A DNA stretch of 64,000 bases from Nocardia flavorosea NBRC 108225 (GTDB lineage Bacteria > Actinomycetota > Actinomycetes > Mycobacteriales > Mycobacteriaceae): positions 62,001 to 126,000 of the forward strand of contig NZ_BDCG01000002.1 in assembly GCF_001613385.1 (NCBI RefSeq), written 5' to 3'. This document shows, piece by piece, positions 49,494 through 58,218 of this stretch. The position numbers were made by a program, and so were the translations under genes. Below the pieces are notes generated by a model. It was not told the DNA's origin. It made no database searches and saw nothing but the letters and a program-made list of their open reading frames with translations. The first letter of the stretch is position 1. Every line of letters starts with the position of its first letter.

Positions 49494-49636
49494 GGGCCGG
49501 TTATACCCCGTGCGGGAACGTCCGGCAGTACGAATCGGACCTCCCCGGCCCGGCTGCCGGGGCACCGGCACGATCCTGCCCCACACCCGGGCCGACTCTC
49601 GTATGTTTGCCCTACACGATGTCGAAAGGTGCGAAG

Positions 49637-51220
49637 GTGACAGAAGTCAGTGCGGACTATGTGATCGTCGGGTCGGGTTCGGCGGGCGCGGTGCTCGCCG
49701 ACCGGCTCAGCGCTGATCCGGGACGGTCGGTGATCGTGCTCGAGGCGGGGCCCGCCGACAAGGACAAGTTCATCCGGATCCCGGCCGGCTTCTCGAAACT
49801 CTTCCGCAGCCCCTACGACTGGGACTATCTCACCGAACCGCAACCCCAGCTCGGCAACCGGCAGATCTACTGGCCGCGCGGTAAGACCTTCGGTGGGTCG
49901 TCCTCGCTCAACGCGCAGATGTGGGTCCGCGGTTTCCGGGCCGACTACGAGGAATGGGCCGCGGCCGCCGGTCCGGACTGGGGATTCGACAAGGCAGTCG
50001 AACAGTTCCGCACCATCGAGGATGTCGAAGGGCCCGCCGGTGACGATCACGGCACCGGCGGGCCCCTGCACATATCCCACCAGCGCAGTCCGCGCCCGTC
50101 CACAGCCGCCTACCTGCGGGCCGTGGCCGAACGCGGGTTCCCCGTCGAAACCGCGAACCTTCCGGAACCCCGGGGGTTCACCCAGACCATGGTCACCCAG
50201 TACCGGGGCCGGCGCTGGAGCACCGCGGACGCCTATTTACGGCCGGCCATGAAACGCCGCAACCTCACCGTACTCCCGGAAGCCACCGCCACCCGGGTGC
50301 TGTTCGACGGGGACCGCGCCGTGGGGGTCGAGTTCCACCGGGCCGGGCGCCTCGAACAGGTGCGGGCCGGCCGCGAGGTGATCCTGTGCGGCGGAGCGAT
50401 CAACAGTCCGCAGTTGCTCATGCTGTCCGGGATCGGTGACCGGGCCGAGCTCGAGCGCCACGGGATCGACGTCCGCCGGCATGCTCCCGACGTAGGCGCC
50501 AATCTGCAGGACCATCTCGTCGCGGGGCTCGGTTACTCGGTGACCGCGGATTCGCTGTTCGGCGCCGAAAAGCCCGCGCAGCTGGTCAATTACCTGGTGC
50601 GGCACCGCGGCATGCTCACCTCGAACGTCGGCGAGGCCTACGGTTTCGTGCGCAGCGACCCGGGGCTGGAGTACCCCGATCTGGAACTCGTGTACGCACC
50701 CGCGCCGTTCTACCACGAAGGCCTGATCGACCCGACCGCGCACGGCGTCATCCTGGCCACCGTACTGTTGCGCCCGCGCAGCCGCGGCACCATCACCCTG
50801 GCCTCGAACGACCCGCTCGCCAAGGCTGTGATCGACCCGAAGTACCTGTCCGATCCCGACGGCGCCGACCGGGCCGCGCTGATGGCAGGATTACGGCACT
50901 GCGCCGAAATCGCCGGCGCCGATGCCATGAAGGGGGTACTCGGCGACCTGTGCTACCCACCGGACGCCACCGACGGAATGGCGGAGGAAACCCGGACCGA
51001 ATCCCTCGAGCAATACGCCCACACGCTCTACCATCCGGCCGGTACCTGCCGGATGGGGTCCGACGATACGAGCGTGGTGGACCCGCAGCTGCGTGTGCGG
51101 GGAGTCCAGGGCCTGCGGGTGGCGGATGCCTCGATCATGCCGGTCCTGGTGCGCGGCCACACCCATGCGCCGAGTGTGTTGATCGGCGCGCAGGCCGCCG
51201 CGTTCCTGACCCGCTCCTGA
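49637..51220 (+). CDS. GMC oxidoreductase (choline/alcohol dehydrogenase-like)
   Basis: A 527-aa FAD-dependent GMC oxidoreductase of the choline-dehydrogenase type that oxidises an alcohol. FAD-binding VIVGSGSAGAVLADRLSADP begins the fold. Family signatures are WPRGKTFGGSSSLNAQMWVRG and GGAINSPQLLMLSGIG. The C-terminal active-site pair is the His in HPAGTCRMG and the His in RGHTHAPSVLIGAQAAAFL. I chose GTG 49637 with AAAGG 7 nt upstream; ATG 49619 is in frame. The neighbours give no clue about the substrate. It is a different branch from the ChoD-type enzyme 4 kb away. Confidence 0.92.
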   Translation: MTEVSADYVIVGSGSAGAVLADRLSADPGRSVIVLEAGPADKDKFIRIPAGFSKLFRSPYDWDYLTEPQPQLGNRQIYWPRGKTFGGSSSLNAQMWVRGFRADYEEWAAAAGPDWGFDKAVEQFRTIEDVEGPAGDDHGTGGPLHISHQRSPRPSTAAYLRAVAERGFPVETANLPEPRGFTQTMVTQYRGRRWSTADAYLRPAMKRRNLTVLPEATATRVLFDGDRAVGVEFHRAGRLEQVRAGREVILCGGAINSPQLLMLSGIGDRAELERHGIDVRRHAPDVGANLQDHLVAGLGYSVTADSLFGAEKPAQLVNYLVRHRGMLTSNVGEAYGFVRSDPGLEYPDLELVYAPAPFYHEGLIDPTAHGVILATVLLRPRSRGTITLASNDPLAKAVIDPKYLSDPDGADRAALMAGLRHCAEIAGADAMKGVLGDLCYPPDATDGMAEETRTESLEQYAHTLYHPAGTCRMGSDDTSVVDPQLRVRGVQGLRVADASIMPVLVRGHTHAPSVLIGAQAAAFLTRS

Positions 51221-51223
51221 GGT

Positions 51224-51268
51224 GCGCACCCGCCGGGCCCGGACGCGGTGCGGACCCGGCGGGTGCGC
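51224..51268 (+). terminator. Hairpin after the GMC gene
   Basis: GCGCACCCGCCGGG (51224-51237) and CCCGGCGGGTGCGC (51255-51268) form a perfect 14-bp stem with a 17-nt loop, starting 4 nt after the GMC stop. It is the expected terminator for the plus-strand gene. Confidence 0.7.
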
Positions 51269-51290
51269 GGGGAGACACTGCCCGCTCCCG

Positions 51291-51338
51291 GCGAACCCAC
51301 CGATGGCGGATATACGGTGACGCCATCGGTGGGTTCGC
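51291..51338 (-). terminator. Strong hairpin facing the lipase gene
   Basis: GCGAACCCACCGATGGCG (51291-51308) and its complement at 51321-51338 form a perfect 18-bp stem around a 12-nt loop. It lies about 130 nt beyond the lipase stop, next to the other hairpin, so the two convergent units appear to have one hairpin each. Confidence 0.55.
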
Positions 51339-51468
51339 GGCCGCCGCGCCGATTCGGTAGCAGGTCCGGAGGCACCCGGACCCACCCGAACGGAAACGGC
51401 GGTGTGTGCGCACCGAGCTCGACTGTGGAGTCGGGCAGTCCGCCGGTGCGCACCGTCTTACCGGCGGA

Positions 51469-52668
51469 TCACAGCTTGCCGCCGCCGCCGATGAGCCACG
51501 GGTTGAAGGTGCACTGCAGCGCCGGGAACTGCGCCGGGTCCAGCGCCTGCAGCGCGATGGACAGCGCGCGCGGCGAGTACATCATGGTGAGATGGTCCGA
51601 CAGATCCTGTTCGCAGCCGTCCTGGAGGGTGACATTGTGGACGGGCGCATCCGGTCCGGGTTTCAGGAAGGTCAGATCGAACGGGGTGGTCACCTCGTCG
51701 TAGCGGGTACCGACGACGGTGTAGTCCACACCGGGAACCGTATCGCCGCCCGCGTTCAGCTGGTTCACGAAATCCGAGCCCACGGTCTGCTGGATCCCGG
51801 AGTGGCCCACGAAGATCTCGATGAATCCGAGGATATCGATACCGAAGTTGTTGATCGCCCGGCCCAGCGCACCGATCCCGTCCAGGGTGGTGCCGTGGTG
51901 GGTTGCGCCGTAGGTGATCAGTTTGGCGACCTTGTCGGCGCCGCCCTCGAACTTGGTGTACCAGTTCGACATCGAGCCGCCTTGTGAATGCGCGATGATA
52001 TCCACCTCGGCGGCGCCGGTGGCGTCGAGGACCCGGTCCACGAAAACAGCCAGCTGCTTTGCCGAATCCTGGATGTATCCGGTCCCCATCGTGCCCGGTA
52101 GCACCGACCCGAGTCCACCGCCCTGGACCAGGTTCGCCCGGCCGTAGTTGAAGGTGAAGGTGCAGAAACCCGCGTCCTTGATCGGCTGTCCCATGAACGC
52201 GAAACCGTTGTACGCATTCATCCACGTGCCGTGGATCAACAGTACGGGCCGCGGATGCTCCGCGGTGGGTTTGCAGTTCCAGTCGTTGGCTCCGGGCGGT
52301 GCGACATCGGCATTGAACAGGCCGTGCGCGAATGCCGACAGGAACGCCGTCTGCGCGGGGCCGTGGCCCACGGTATCGGAGGCATACCCGCCCGACAGAC
52401 CCGAACTGCTACCCGAACCGCCGTAACAGTCTCCGGAGCCGTTACCCGAGCCCGCTCCGCTGCCCGAGTTACAGGCCGAACCGCTGGCGCTACCGGAATC
52501 GGCCACCGGCCCGGCGGTCCGGCCGGCCGCGATGTGGGCGGCCAGGTCCTGTTCCGTGGGAGCCGCCGGCGGGTCCGCGTTCGCGCCCGCACCGGTGAAC
52601 CCGAAAAGGAGTGCGGTGGCGGCACACAGCACCGCGGCGCGCAACCGGGCGGAGGTAGGTCGAATCAT
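51469..52668 (-). CDS. Secreted lipase/esterase (alpha/beta hydrolase) with Gly/Ser-rich segment
   Basis: A 399-aa exported hydrolase. A Sec signal (MIRPTSARLRAAVLCAATALL then FGFTGAGANA) is followed by a low-complexity Gly/Ser segment near residues 55-95 (for example GSGAGSGNGSGDCYGG) with Cys residues. The lipase domain has VLLIHGTWMNAYNGFAFM (oxyanion), AHSQGGSMSNWY (GxSxG nucleophile), and a C-terminal SDHLTMMYSPRAL region with the likely His. ATG 52668 has AAAGGA just upstream. It belongs to the triacylglycerol lipase/EstA-like group common in Nocardia. Substrate unproven. Confidence 0.9.
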   Translation of the reverse strand: MIRPTSARLRAAVLCAATALLFGFTGAGANADPPAAPTEQDLAAHIAAGRTAGPVADSGSASGSACNSGSGAGSGNGSGDCYGGSGSSSGLSGGYASDTVGHGPAQTAFLSAFAHGLFNADVAPPGANDWNCKPTAEHPRPVLLIHGTWMNAYNGFAFMGQPIKDAGFCTFTFNYGRANLVQGGGLGSVLPGTMGTGYIQDSAKQLAVFVDRVLDATGAAEVDIIAHSQGGSMSNWYTKFEGGADKVAKLITYGATHHGTTLDGIGALGRAINNFGIDILGFIEIFVGHSGIQQTVGSDFVNQLNAGGDTVPGVDYTVVGTRYDEVTTPFDLTFLKPGPDAPVHNVTLQDGCEQDLSDHLTMMYSPRALSIALQALDPAQFPALQCTFNPWLIGGGGKL

Positions 52669-53037
52669 CGGGATCCTTTCTGCCGAGAAATTCGTCGTCC
52701 GATTCCCTTGCCGCGCAGGTATTTCGCGGCAGAGAAGCTGCGCCGACAGTACGGGCCGCGGATCTGTTCTCCACTGTTCCGGTGGTGGAATTGGGCAGCT
52801 CACCAAACCGTTCGAACCGCCTTGGCGCCCGTCACAGAATATTCGGCGGCGAATTAATGGAAACGGCCGAATGTCTCGCCGTCGTGCACCGTTGCGCGCA
52901 CCAATAAACGCATCCCCATTCCGTGGGTTATCCAATAGCGCACAGAATCACGAATCGATCACATACGGGTAGGTGAAAATATAGTCACCACATTCCGATA
53001 CACGGCCTGTTCCGGCCCCGTCATCTCGGAGTTCCCT
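52669..53037. other. Divergent intergenic region upstream of the lipase and YdcF-like genes
   Basis: About 370 nt between divergent starts with no supported gene. It contains a TATAGT hexamer near 52979, a candidate -10 for the YdcF-like gene, and a small inverted repeat, GGTGA...TCACC (52972-52989), around an AAATATAG centre. Nothing else stands out. Confidence 0.5.
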
Positions 53038-53658
53038 ATGTCCGATACCCACCGCGGCCGCCACCGGCGCCGCCGCCACCGCTCACTCCGGGCGGCACTG
53101 ACCACCGCCCTCACCGCCGCCGCGATCAGTGCGGGCCTGTGTGCACCGGTCGCCGCCGTCCCCACCCTCCCGGGCGGGTTACCGGCCGGGATCGGCGATC
53201 TGCCGACCGGACCACTGCCCCGCGTACACGGCCCCGGGACCGCGATCGTGATACTCGGCTACGGCCTGCTACCCGACGGCACCATGCGACCGGAACTGGT
53301 GAATCGATTGCGCGCCGGGTATATCCAAGCCCTACTCGCGCCGCATTCGCCGGTGATCGTCACGGGCGGAAACCCCCGCAACGGGGTCACCGAGGCCGCC
53401 GCCATGGCCGAATGGCTCGTCGGCCACGGATTACCGGCGCATCGCGTCCATCAGGAGCCCGCGGCCGCCACCACCGTGCAGAACGCACGACGCAGCGCAC
53501 AACTCATCCGCGCGCTCGGCGTACACGATGCGGTGGTGGTGACATCGGAGGACCATATCGACCGCGCGGCGGACAGTTTCACGGCGGCGGGCGTATCTGT
53601 CGCCGCCACTCTCACGCCCCGCCAGATTCCGGGATTCGTGGCCGTATGGGGTCCGTGA
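53038..53658 (+). CDS. YdcF/DUF218-family protein, exported
   Basis: A 206-aa protein. After an Arg/His-rich start (SDTHRGRHRRRRHRSLRAAL) it has an export-type hydrophobic segment (TTALTAAAISAGLCAPVAA), then the DUF218 core: AIVILGYGLLPDGTMRPEL, VIVTGGNPRNGVTEAAAMAEWL, VHQEPAAATTVQNARRSAQ and AVVVTSEDHIDRAADSF. The invariant GG(N/R) and E(A)xxMxxxL and STxEN-like (TTVQNA) residues are present. DUF218 proteins act in envelope or vancomycin-related processes. ATG 53038 follows CGGAG. Divergent from the lipase. Confidence 0.85.
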   Translation: MSDTHRGRHRRRRHRSLRAALTTALTAAAISAGLCAPVAAVPTLPGGLPAGIGDLPTGPLPRVHGPGTAIVILGYGLLPDGTMRPELVNRLRAGYIQALLAPHSPVIVTGGNPRNGVTEAAAMAEWLVGHGLPAHRVHQEPAAATTVQNARRSAQLIRALGVHDAVVVTSEDHIDRAADSFTAAGVSVAATLTPRQIPGFVAVWGP

Positions 53659-53738
53659 AAGCAGAAGCCGGTGCGGCAAACAACCCATTCCGGATGGAAT
53701 TACCATTACTACACAGAGCCGGAAATACCGGCCGGTCG

Positions 53739-54773
53739 TCACGGACTTCCGGTGATCTCCAGGGCACGGGAGAGAGTGGGCCAGCTCCGGTGCAATTGAA
53801 CCTCGAAATCCGGCCAGGAATGCATACCTTCGGGCAGGAAATCGACAACCGCGGGAATATCCAGTTCGTCCAGACGGGCAGCCAGGCGTTCCGTGCACAG
53901 GCGTGCGCCCTGTTCCAGTAATGAGCCGCCCCCCAGCAATACCGCCAGGATCTCCGGACTGTCCCCTATCGACATCAAGGCCGCACCGCTCGGCGTTCCA
54001 TTGGCCACCGACAGATAGATCTCGGTCCCACGCAACTCCTCCGCGCCCAGCAGACTGTCGTGGGCCCGCCATTCCGGCGAGGCCGGCGGGCCGAACAGAT
54101 TCTCCGGATTGCCGCCCCGGGAGGCCACCGTCATCACCGTGACCGCGCGCCCGAGCTGATCTGCCGTGGAATAGCAGCCGCTCAACCCGGCGACTCCCCG
54201 GTAGAACCCCGGATGCCGCTGCGTCAGCATCATCGCCGCCTGCGCGCCCATGGACACCCCGGCGATAGCGCGGACGCCGTCGGACCCCAGGTATTTCTCG
54301 ACGATCGGCGGTAGCTCCTCGGTGAGGAACGTTTCCCATCGGTTCAGGCCCAGAGCAGCGTCCACCCGTATCCAGTCCGCGTACAAACTCGCGGTTCCAC
54401 CGGTGGTGAGCACGACATCGACGGGTTTGTCGGCGAAGAACTCCGCGGCACCGCCTTCGGTCAGCCAGCCCGAGGTAGGGCCGCCGTCCACGCCGTCCAG
54501 CAGATACAGCGTGGGGCGCGGCGCCGGGCCGGTCCCCACCAAGGTGTCGATCGCGATCTCCCGGCGCATGGCCGCGGAGCGGATGTGCAAGCGGATCCGG
54601 CGCTCGCCCAGCACCTCGACCCGTAACAACCGCGGGCCCGGCTGATCGGCCGCGGCGGCGGGCCCCGGCGGAGCGCCGGGCAACTCCACCGGCGGGACAC
54701 CGGTCGCGGGGGTAGCGGTGGCGGCGATACTCATCACTGCCAATGCGGCCAGAACCGTCAACCGGGATCTCAT
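53739..54773 (-). CDS. Antigen-85-like esterase/mycolyltransferase-type alpha/beta hydrolase
   Basis: A 344-aa exported hydrolase. The signal peptide MRSRLTVLAALAVMSIAATA is followed by a typical esterase-D/antigen-85 fold: PTLYLLDGVDGG, IRVDAALGLNRWETFLTEELPP, IAGVSMGAQAAMMLTQRHPG (nucleophile Ser in GVSMGA) and GMHSWPDFEVQLHRSW (His). This arrangement is shared with mycolyltransferases that act on trehalose mycolates and arabinogalactan in mycolic-acid genera. The Trp-rich C-terminal helix fits. Divergent and convergent neighbours do not indicate a partner. Enzyme activity is inference. Confidence 0.85.
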   Translation of the reverse strand: MRSRLTVLAALAVMSIAATATPATGVPPVELPGAPPGPAAAADQPGPRLLRVEVLGERRIRLHIRSAAMRREIAIDTLVGTGPAPRPTLYLLDGVDGGPTSGWLTEGGAAEFFADKPVDVVLTTGGTASLYADWIRVDAALGLNRWETFLTEELPPIVEKYLGSDGVRAIAGVSMGAQAAMMLTQRHPGFYRGVAGLSGCYSTADQLGRAVTVMTVASRGGNPENLFGPPASPEWRAHDSLLGAEELRGTEIYLSVANGTPSGAALMSIGDSPEILAVLLGGGSLLEQGARLCTERLAARLDELDIPAVVDFLPEGMHSWPDFEVQLHRSWPTLSRALEITGSP

Positions 54774-54810
54774 CTCACACCTCGCGGTACCACTGCCATC
54801 CGGGCGCCCG

Positions 54811-55818
54811 TCACGCCGCCCCTGGTTTGCCCGGCCGCGCGGACATGCCGGGTGTCACGCGCGGCAGCCGGCGCAACCGCCTCGCGTCCACCACCGAATC
54901 CGGCTCCACGGCCGCGCCTTCCGTCATTCGGTACAGGCCCGGTGGCCGGCCACCGGCACGCAATCTATCCAGGAGCTCATGGGTGCGTCCGGCCAGTTCC
55001 GGTATCTGTTCGGTGGCGCCGGCGGCTACGGTCGCGGTCGGCGGGGCCTCCGCGGCTTCCGCGACCAGCTGCAGCACCTCGGCGTTCATCACTCCCGCGG
55101 TTACCGAGCCGGCACCGGTGGCGTGCGCCGCTTCCAGAGGAATCAGCACGGTGCCGCCGTCGGCGTGTAGCAGCGGGAGACAACGCGAACCCAGCGGTGG
55201 GCCCAGTGCCGCCTGAACCCGGCGGAGCTTGCGGCGGGCCGCCGATACCGTGCCGGGGCCGCCTGCCCGTTCCTCGGCATTCGGCGGGATCGCCAGAGCC
55301 ACCACCTGATAGGCGGGGGCGACGCGTAGGCCCGACCTTCGCGCCAGCGCGCTCACCCCATGACCGGCGAGCAGGGCTGCCACCATCGTCTGCGCCGAAG
55401 TCTGGTGCTCGCGAGCGACGATCCGGTGTTCGTCCAAGTAGGCGGTGGCGGCTGCGGTGGTCACCACCTCGACGACGCGCACCAGAAGACGGGCGGCGTC
55501 GGCCATGGGCTGCCCGGCCGCGGCGGCTTCCGCCATCCGCGTCGCGAGGAATTCGAAACCGCTACGCGCACAGTCGTGGCAGGTGGTGAGCACCGATTCC
55601 AGGGATACCCCTTCACGGGCCCAGCGTGCGGCCGCCGTGGTGATCGTCGCCGCAGCGGCAGGGCGGGCACCGAGGTCGTGCGCCGCAGCGGCCAGACAGT
55701 GCCGGATGGTGGTGACCATATCGGCCGCGTCCATTTCCGGTTCGGGAGACCGGAAATGCGCTACGAGTTCGGCTCCCAGGTCTGTGCTTCCGGAGCCGGT
55801 TGCCTTACTGCCCACCAT
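54811..55818 (-). CDS. PucR/CdaR-like regulator lacking its C-terminal helix-turn-helix
   Basis: A 335-aa protein whose N-terminal RsbRD-like domain (about 10-155) and central GGDEF-like nucleotide region (LRVAPAYQVVALAIPPNAEE, then LRRVQAALGPPLGSRCLPLL) are those of the PucR family in actinomycetes. It should continue to a PucR-type HTH (consensus like HxNTVxYRLxRI). Instead the frame changes character after PPGLYRMTEG and ends within about 40 residues in an Arg/Pro-rich tail. The gene is therefore truncated, probably by deletion or frameshift. The next gene lies only about 40 nt beyond. It may be non-functional. Confidence 0.75.
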   Translation of the reverse strand: MVGSKATGSGSTDLGAELVAHFRSPEPEMDAADMVTTIRHCLAAAAHDLGARPAAAATITTAAARWAREGVSLESVLTTCHDCARSGFEFLATRMAEAAAAGQPMADAARLLVRVVEVVTTAAATAYLDEHRIVAREHQTSAQTMVAALLAGHGVSALARRSGLRVAPAYQVVALAIPPNAEERAGGPGTVSAARRKLRRVQAALGPPLGSRCLPLLHADGGTVLIPLEAAHATGAGSVTAGVMNAEVLQLVAEAAEAPPTATVAAGATEQIPELAGRTHELLDRLRAGGRPPGLYRMTEGAAVEPDSVVDARRLRRLPRVTPGMSARPGKPGAA

Positions 55819-55988
55819 AACTACTGGACAGTAACCACGGACTCGGGCGCGGGCGCCCCCTCCGGCATCAGTCCGGAGAGTTCATCAGGGGAACGACCGT
55901 GAATTGGGTTCGGTCACAAACGGGTAACGACGCGGCGAACGCCGCGTTGCCGCTTTCCTGTGCCCGGAGGCACGGAGATCCGCTGGGT

Positions 55989-56963
55989 TCAGTGACCGCG
56001 GCCGGCTTCCCGGCGCACCGGCTGGTCCAAGATCCGTGGCTGCCGGCGCCGCAGGGCCGCCAGCAGCCCGGGGGTGTGCTCGGGCGGGGCAGCATGCACC
56101 GACAACTGGTTCGCGACCGACCGGTAAGCATCCAAGTCTGCTTGCTTGTCCAGGTACAACGCACCGGTGAGCTGCTGTAGGTACACGATATCGGGCAGAT
56201 CGGCCTCCGCGAAACGCAGATAGGTGAACGCGCCGTCGGTCATGGCCGGGCCACCCACATGGTCGGCCAGTACCTGCACGGTGACATGCGGCTGTTTGGC
56301 GGCGGCCAGCACGCGGTCGATCTGGGCCGACCAGGTCCGCGACCCGCCGATCCGGCGGATCAGCGCCGCCTCCTCGACGATCAGCCAGAGATGCGGCGGA
56401 TGAGGCCGATTCAGAATATGCTGCCGGCGCATCCGCAGTACCACCCGCCGTTCGATGGCTTCGGCCGTCTCCCCGGGATGCGCGAGCGTGAGCAGGGCTC
56501 GCGCATATTCCGGGGTCTGCAACAGTTCGGGCACCGCACGCGGTTCGTAACACCGGATCACCTGAGCCGCCTGTTCCAGGCCCAGATACATATCGAACCA
56601 TTTCGGGAGCCAGTCGTTGTCGCGGTGCCACCAGCCGGAGGTATTCGCCTGGCGGGCCAGTTCCTGGAACGCCGCCAGCTCCTCGGCGTCGGTGATCCCG
56701 TAGAGCTGGAGCAGGTCCACCAGATCACGCTCTCGGATACTGGTCCGGCCCAGCTCGAGCCGGCTGATCTTGGAATCCGACCCGCGGATGTGATCGCCGG
56801 CCTGTTCCCTGGACAGCCCACTGGCTTCACGCAACCGCCGCAACCGCCCTCCGAGCACCATGCGCAGCACAGTGGGTCCGCCGTCCACCGCGGCCCGCGC
56901 CGTGGCCCCCGATCCGGTCGAGGCAGCCGTCTCCAACGCCGATCGCATCCCAGAAGCACCCAT
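55989..56963 (-). CDS. XRE family regulator with DUF5753 (copy A)
   Basis: A 324-aa helix-turn-helix protein. The XRE domain spans about 35-95 (LRRLREASGLSREQAGDHIRG, then SDSKISRLELGRTSI) and is followed by the DUF5753 ligand/effector domain (WFDMYLGLEQAAQVIRCYEP, VPELLQTPEYARALL, RFAEADLPDIVYLQQLTGALYL). ATG 56963 begins MGASGMRS. Copy B at 59440 has the same plan and many identical blocks, so the two arose by duplication. Such proteins usually pair with DUF397 proteins, but this copy has none adjacent. The divergent spacer carries repeated CCGGAACATG. Confidence 0.9.
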   Translation of the reverse strand: MGASGMRSALETAASTGSGATARAAVDGGPTVLRMVLGGRLRRLREASGLSREQAGDHIRGSDSKISRLELGRTSIRERDLVDLLQLYGITDAEELAAFQELARQANTSGWWHRDNDWLPKWFDMYLGLEQAAQVIRCYEPRAVPELLQTPEYARALLTLAHPGETAEAIERRVVLRMRRQHILNRPHPPHLWLIVEEAALIRRIGGSRTWSAQIDRVLAAAKQPHVTVQVLADHVGGPAMTDGAFTYLRFAEADLPDIVYLQQLTGALYLDKQADLDAYRSVANQLSVHAAPPEHTPGLLAALRRRQPRILDQPVRREAGRGH

Positions 56964-57295
56964 TATTCGAGTTTCGCATGGGATCGGTACCGGAGACCAA
57001 ACGAAACTCTCGCGGAGTGAACGACATTCGGGCGCCGAGCCGTTCAGCGATAGCCGGCGAGCGAGCCGCCTGCGATACCACCCATATCGGGAACCGGCCG
57101 GATCACGGCCACCACCGGCTGTCGTCACGGCCCGCGCCTGGGCTCGAGCAGCTTCGTGACCCCGCCCGAGGGGACCCGGAACATGCTGTGAATCACCCAG
57201 ACCCTATTCCGGAACATGTTCCCACCCATGGTCGGCACTTAGGGTTACACACACCAGCGTCGACGAGGACGCTGCCCCGGAAGGAGGCGTGAATC
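56964..57295. promoter_or_regulatory. Divergent spacer with CCGGAACATG repeats
   Basis: CCGGAACATG occurs at 57176-57185 and 57209-57218. The second copy is part of the perfect palindrome GGAACATGTTCC (57211-57222). They lie between the divergent XRE-DUF5753 copy A and the 81-aa protein gene, 33 nt apart. They are good operator candidates for copy A. The palindrome does not fit the GAAC-N4-GTTC LexA box. Nothing else is supported in this spacer. Confidence 0.45.
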
Positions 57296-57541
57296 GTGGA
57301 CGCTACAGCACCGGCCACGGCCGGACGCGACACCAGCAGTCGCGACAACCTCACACGCCGGGTGACGGTCTACTTCGACGGCCCGGCACCCGAGAATGCC
57401 CTCGTCCTGGAATACGCGGCAACCAACGCCGAAGCCTGGGAATTCACCTCTGCGGCCGTCCATGCGGGGCTCACGGTCACCGTGGACAGCAAGATCAGGC
57501 CCGGACTTCGCCGGCTACCGTGCCACACCCTGTGGCGCTGA
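57296..57541 (+). CDS. Small conserved-looking protein, 81 aa
   Basis: GTG 57296 has AAGGAGG 8 nt upstream. The product has a short Ser/Thr-rich start (DATAPATAGRDTSSRDN), then a compact alpha/beta core with RRVTVYFDGPAPENALVLEY, EAWEFTSAAVHAGLTVTVD and a basic end. It lacks a signal peptide and known motif. It lies divergent from XRE-DUF5753 copy A, so it is likely regulated by it, in the same way DUF397 proteins accompany these regulators, but it is not a DUF397 protein. Function unknown. Confidence 0.7.
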   Translation: MDATAPATAGRDTSSRDNLTRRVTVYFDGPAPENALVLEYAATNAEAWEFTSAAVHAGLTVTVDSKIRPGLRRLPCHTLWR

Positions 57542-57680
57542 CCCGATTCGAACCCCACTTCCCCGTACGATCCGGAAAACCCGCGGCGCACTCGGCGGCC
57601 TCACCCCATAACTACCGCCCCGCCTCTAAGCTCGGAAGCACCGGCGCGACGAACCGCCGGAACCGACCGCAGGAGCGTCC

Positions 57681-58199
57681 ATGCCGACCGACCCCACATC
57701 CCGTGTGGCCGGTTCGTTCGCTGTCCTGTGCGCAATATTGCTCACCGGCTGCGACTCTCCGGATCCACCGGAGCCGGGAGGTGGCGCAGCGGCCGAAACC
57801 ACGACAGCGGCGCCGGCGACCGCGCGTCCGAGCGGATCACCGGCGGCGACCGTCGCACGCACATCCACCCCCGCCGTCGATCCCTACGCCGGGATGCCGT
57901 TGATCGACCGGCTGGAATGGACCTCGACTATCGATGGTCCACGCCTCGTGGTCCACCCGACCCGAGCAGGCCGCGACACCACCCACCCCGGCGCCGCCCA
58001 ACGCGCCTGGCAGGAAATCGACAGGCTCGACCCGGCCGCGGACACACCCGGAATGTGGGATCAGTTCCGCTGCCATTGGGAGTGGGCGCGGCTCATCGCA
58101 CCCGATAAGCCCACCTGGAATCTGGAACCCTGGCGGCCGCCGGTCGGTTACGACGAGACCGTCGGCGCCGCCTGCAACCCCGGCGGGCCCGAACGCTGA
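57681..58199 (+). CDS. DUF2599-containing lipoprotein
   Basis: A 172-aa exported lipoprotein. The lipobox LTGC follows a short hydrophobic stretch (AGSFAVLCAILLTGC, Cys near residue 24). Then a Pro/Thr/Ala-rich linker leads to a C-terminal DUF2599 domain. Diagnostic pieces are LEWTSTIDGPRLVVHPT, AQRAWQEIDRL, DQFRCHWEWARL, and PTWNLEPWRPPVGYDETVG with the final AACNPGG. The domain is typical of Nocardia and mycobacterial surface proteins of unknown role. A ribosome site is close to ATG 57681 (GGAGCG). Confidence 0.88.
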   Translation: MPTDPTSRVAGSFAVLCAILLTGCDSPDPPEPGGGAAAETTTAAPATARPSGSPAATVARTSTPAVDPYAGMPLIDRLEWTSTIDGPRLVVHPTRAGRDTTHPGAAQRAWQEIDRLDPAADTPGMWDQFRCHWEWARLIAPDKPTWNLEPWRPPVGYDETVGAACNPGGPER

Positions 58200-58218
58200 G
58201 ATACGAGAGGAGTCCGAT

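Noticed and set aside
57211..57222. GGAACATGTTCC as a LexA SOS box.
   Set aside because: The actinobacterial LexA box needs GAAC-N4-GTTC; here the spacer is 2 nt, and it is one of two CCGGAACATG repeats next to an XRE regulator.
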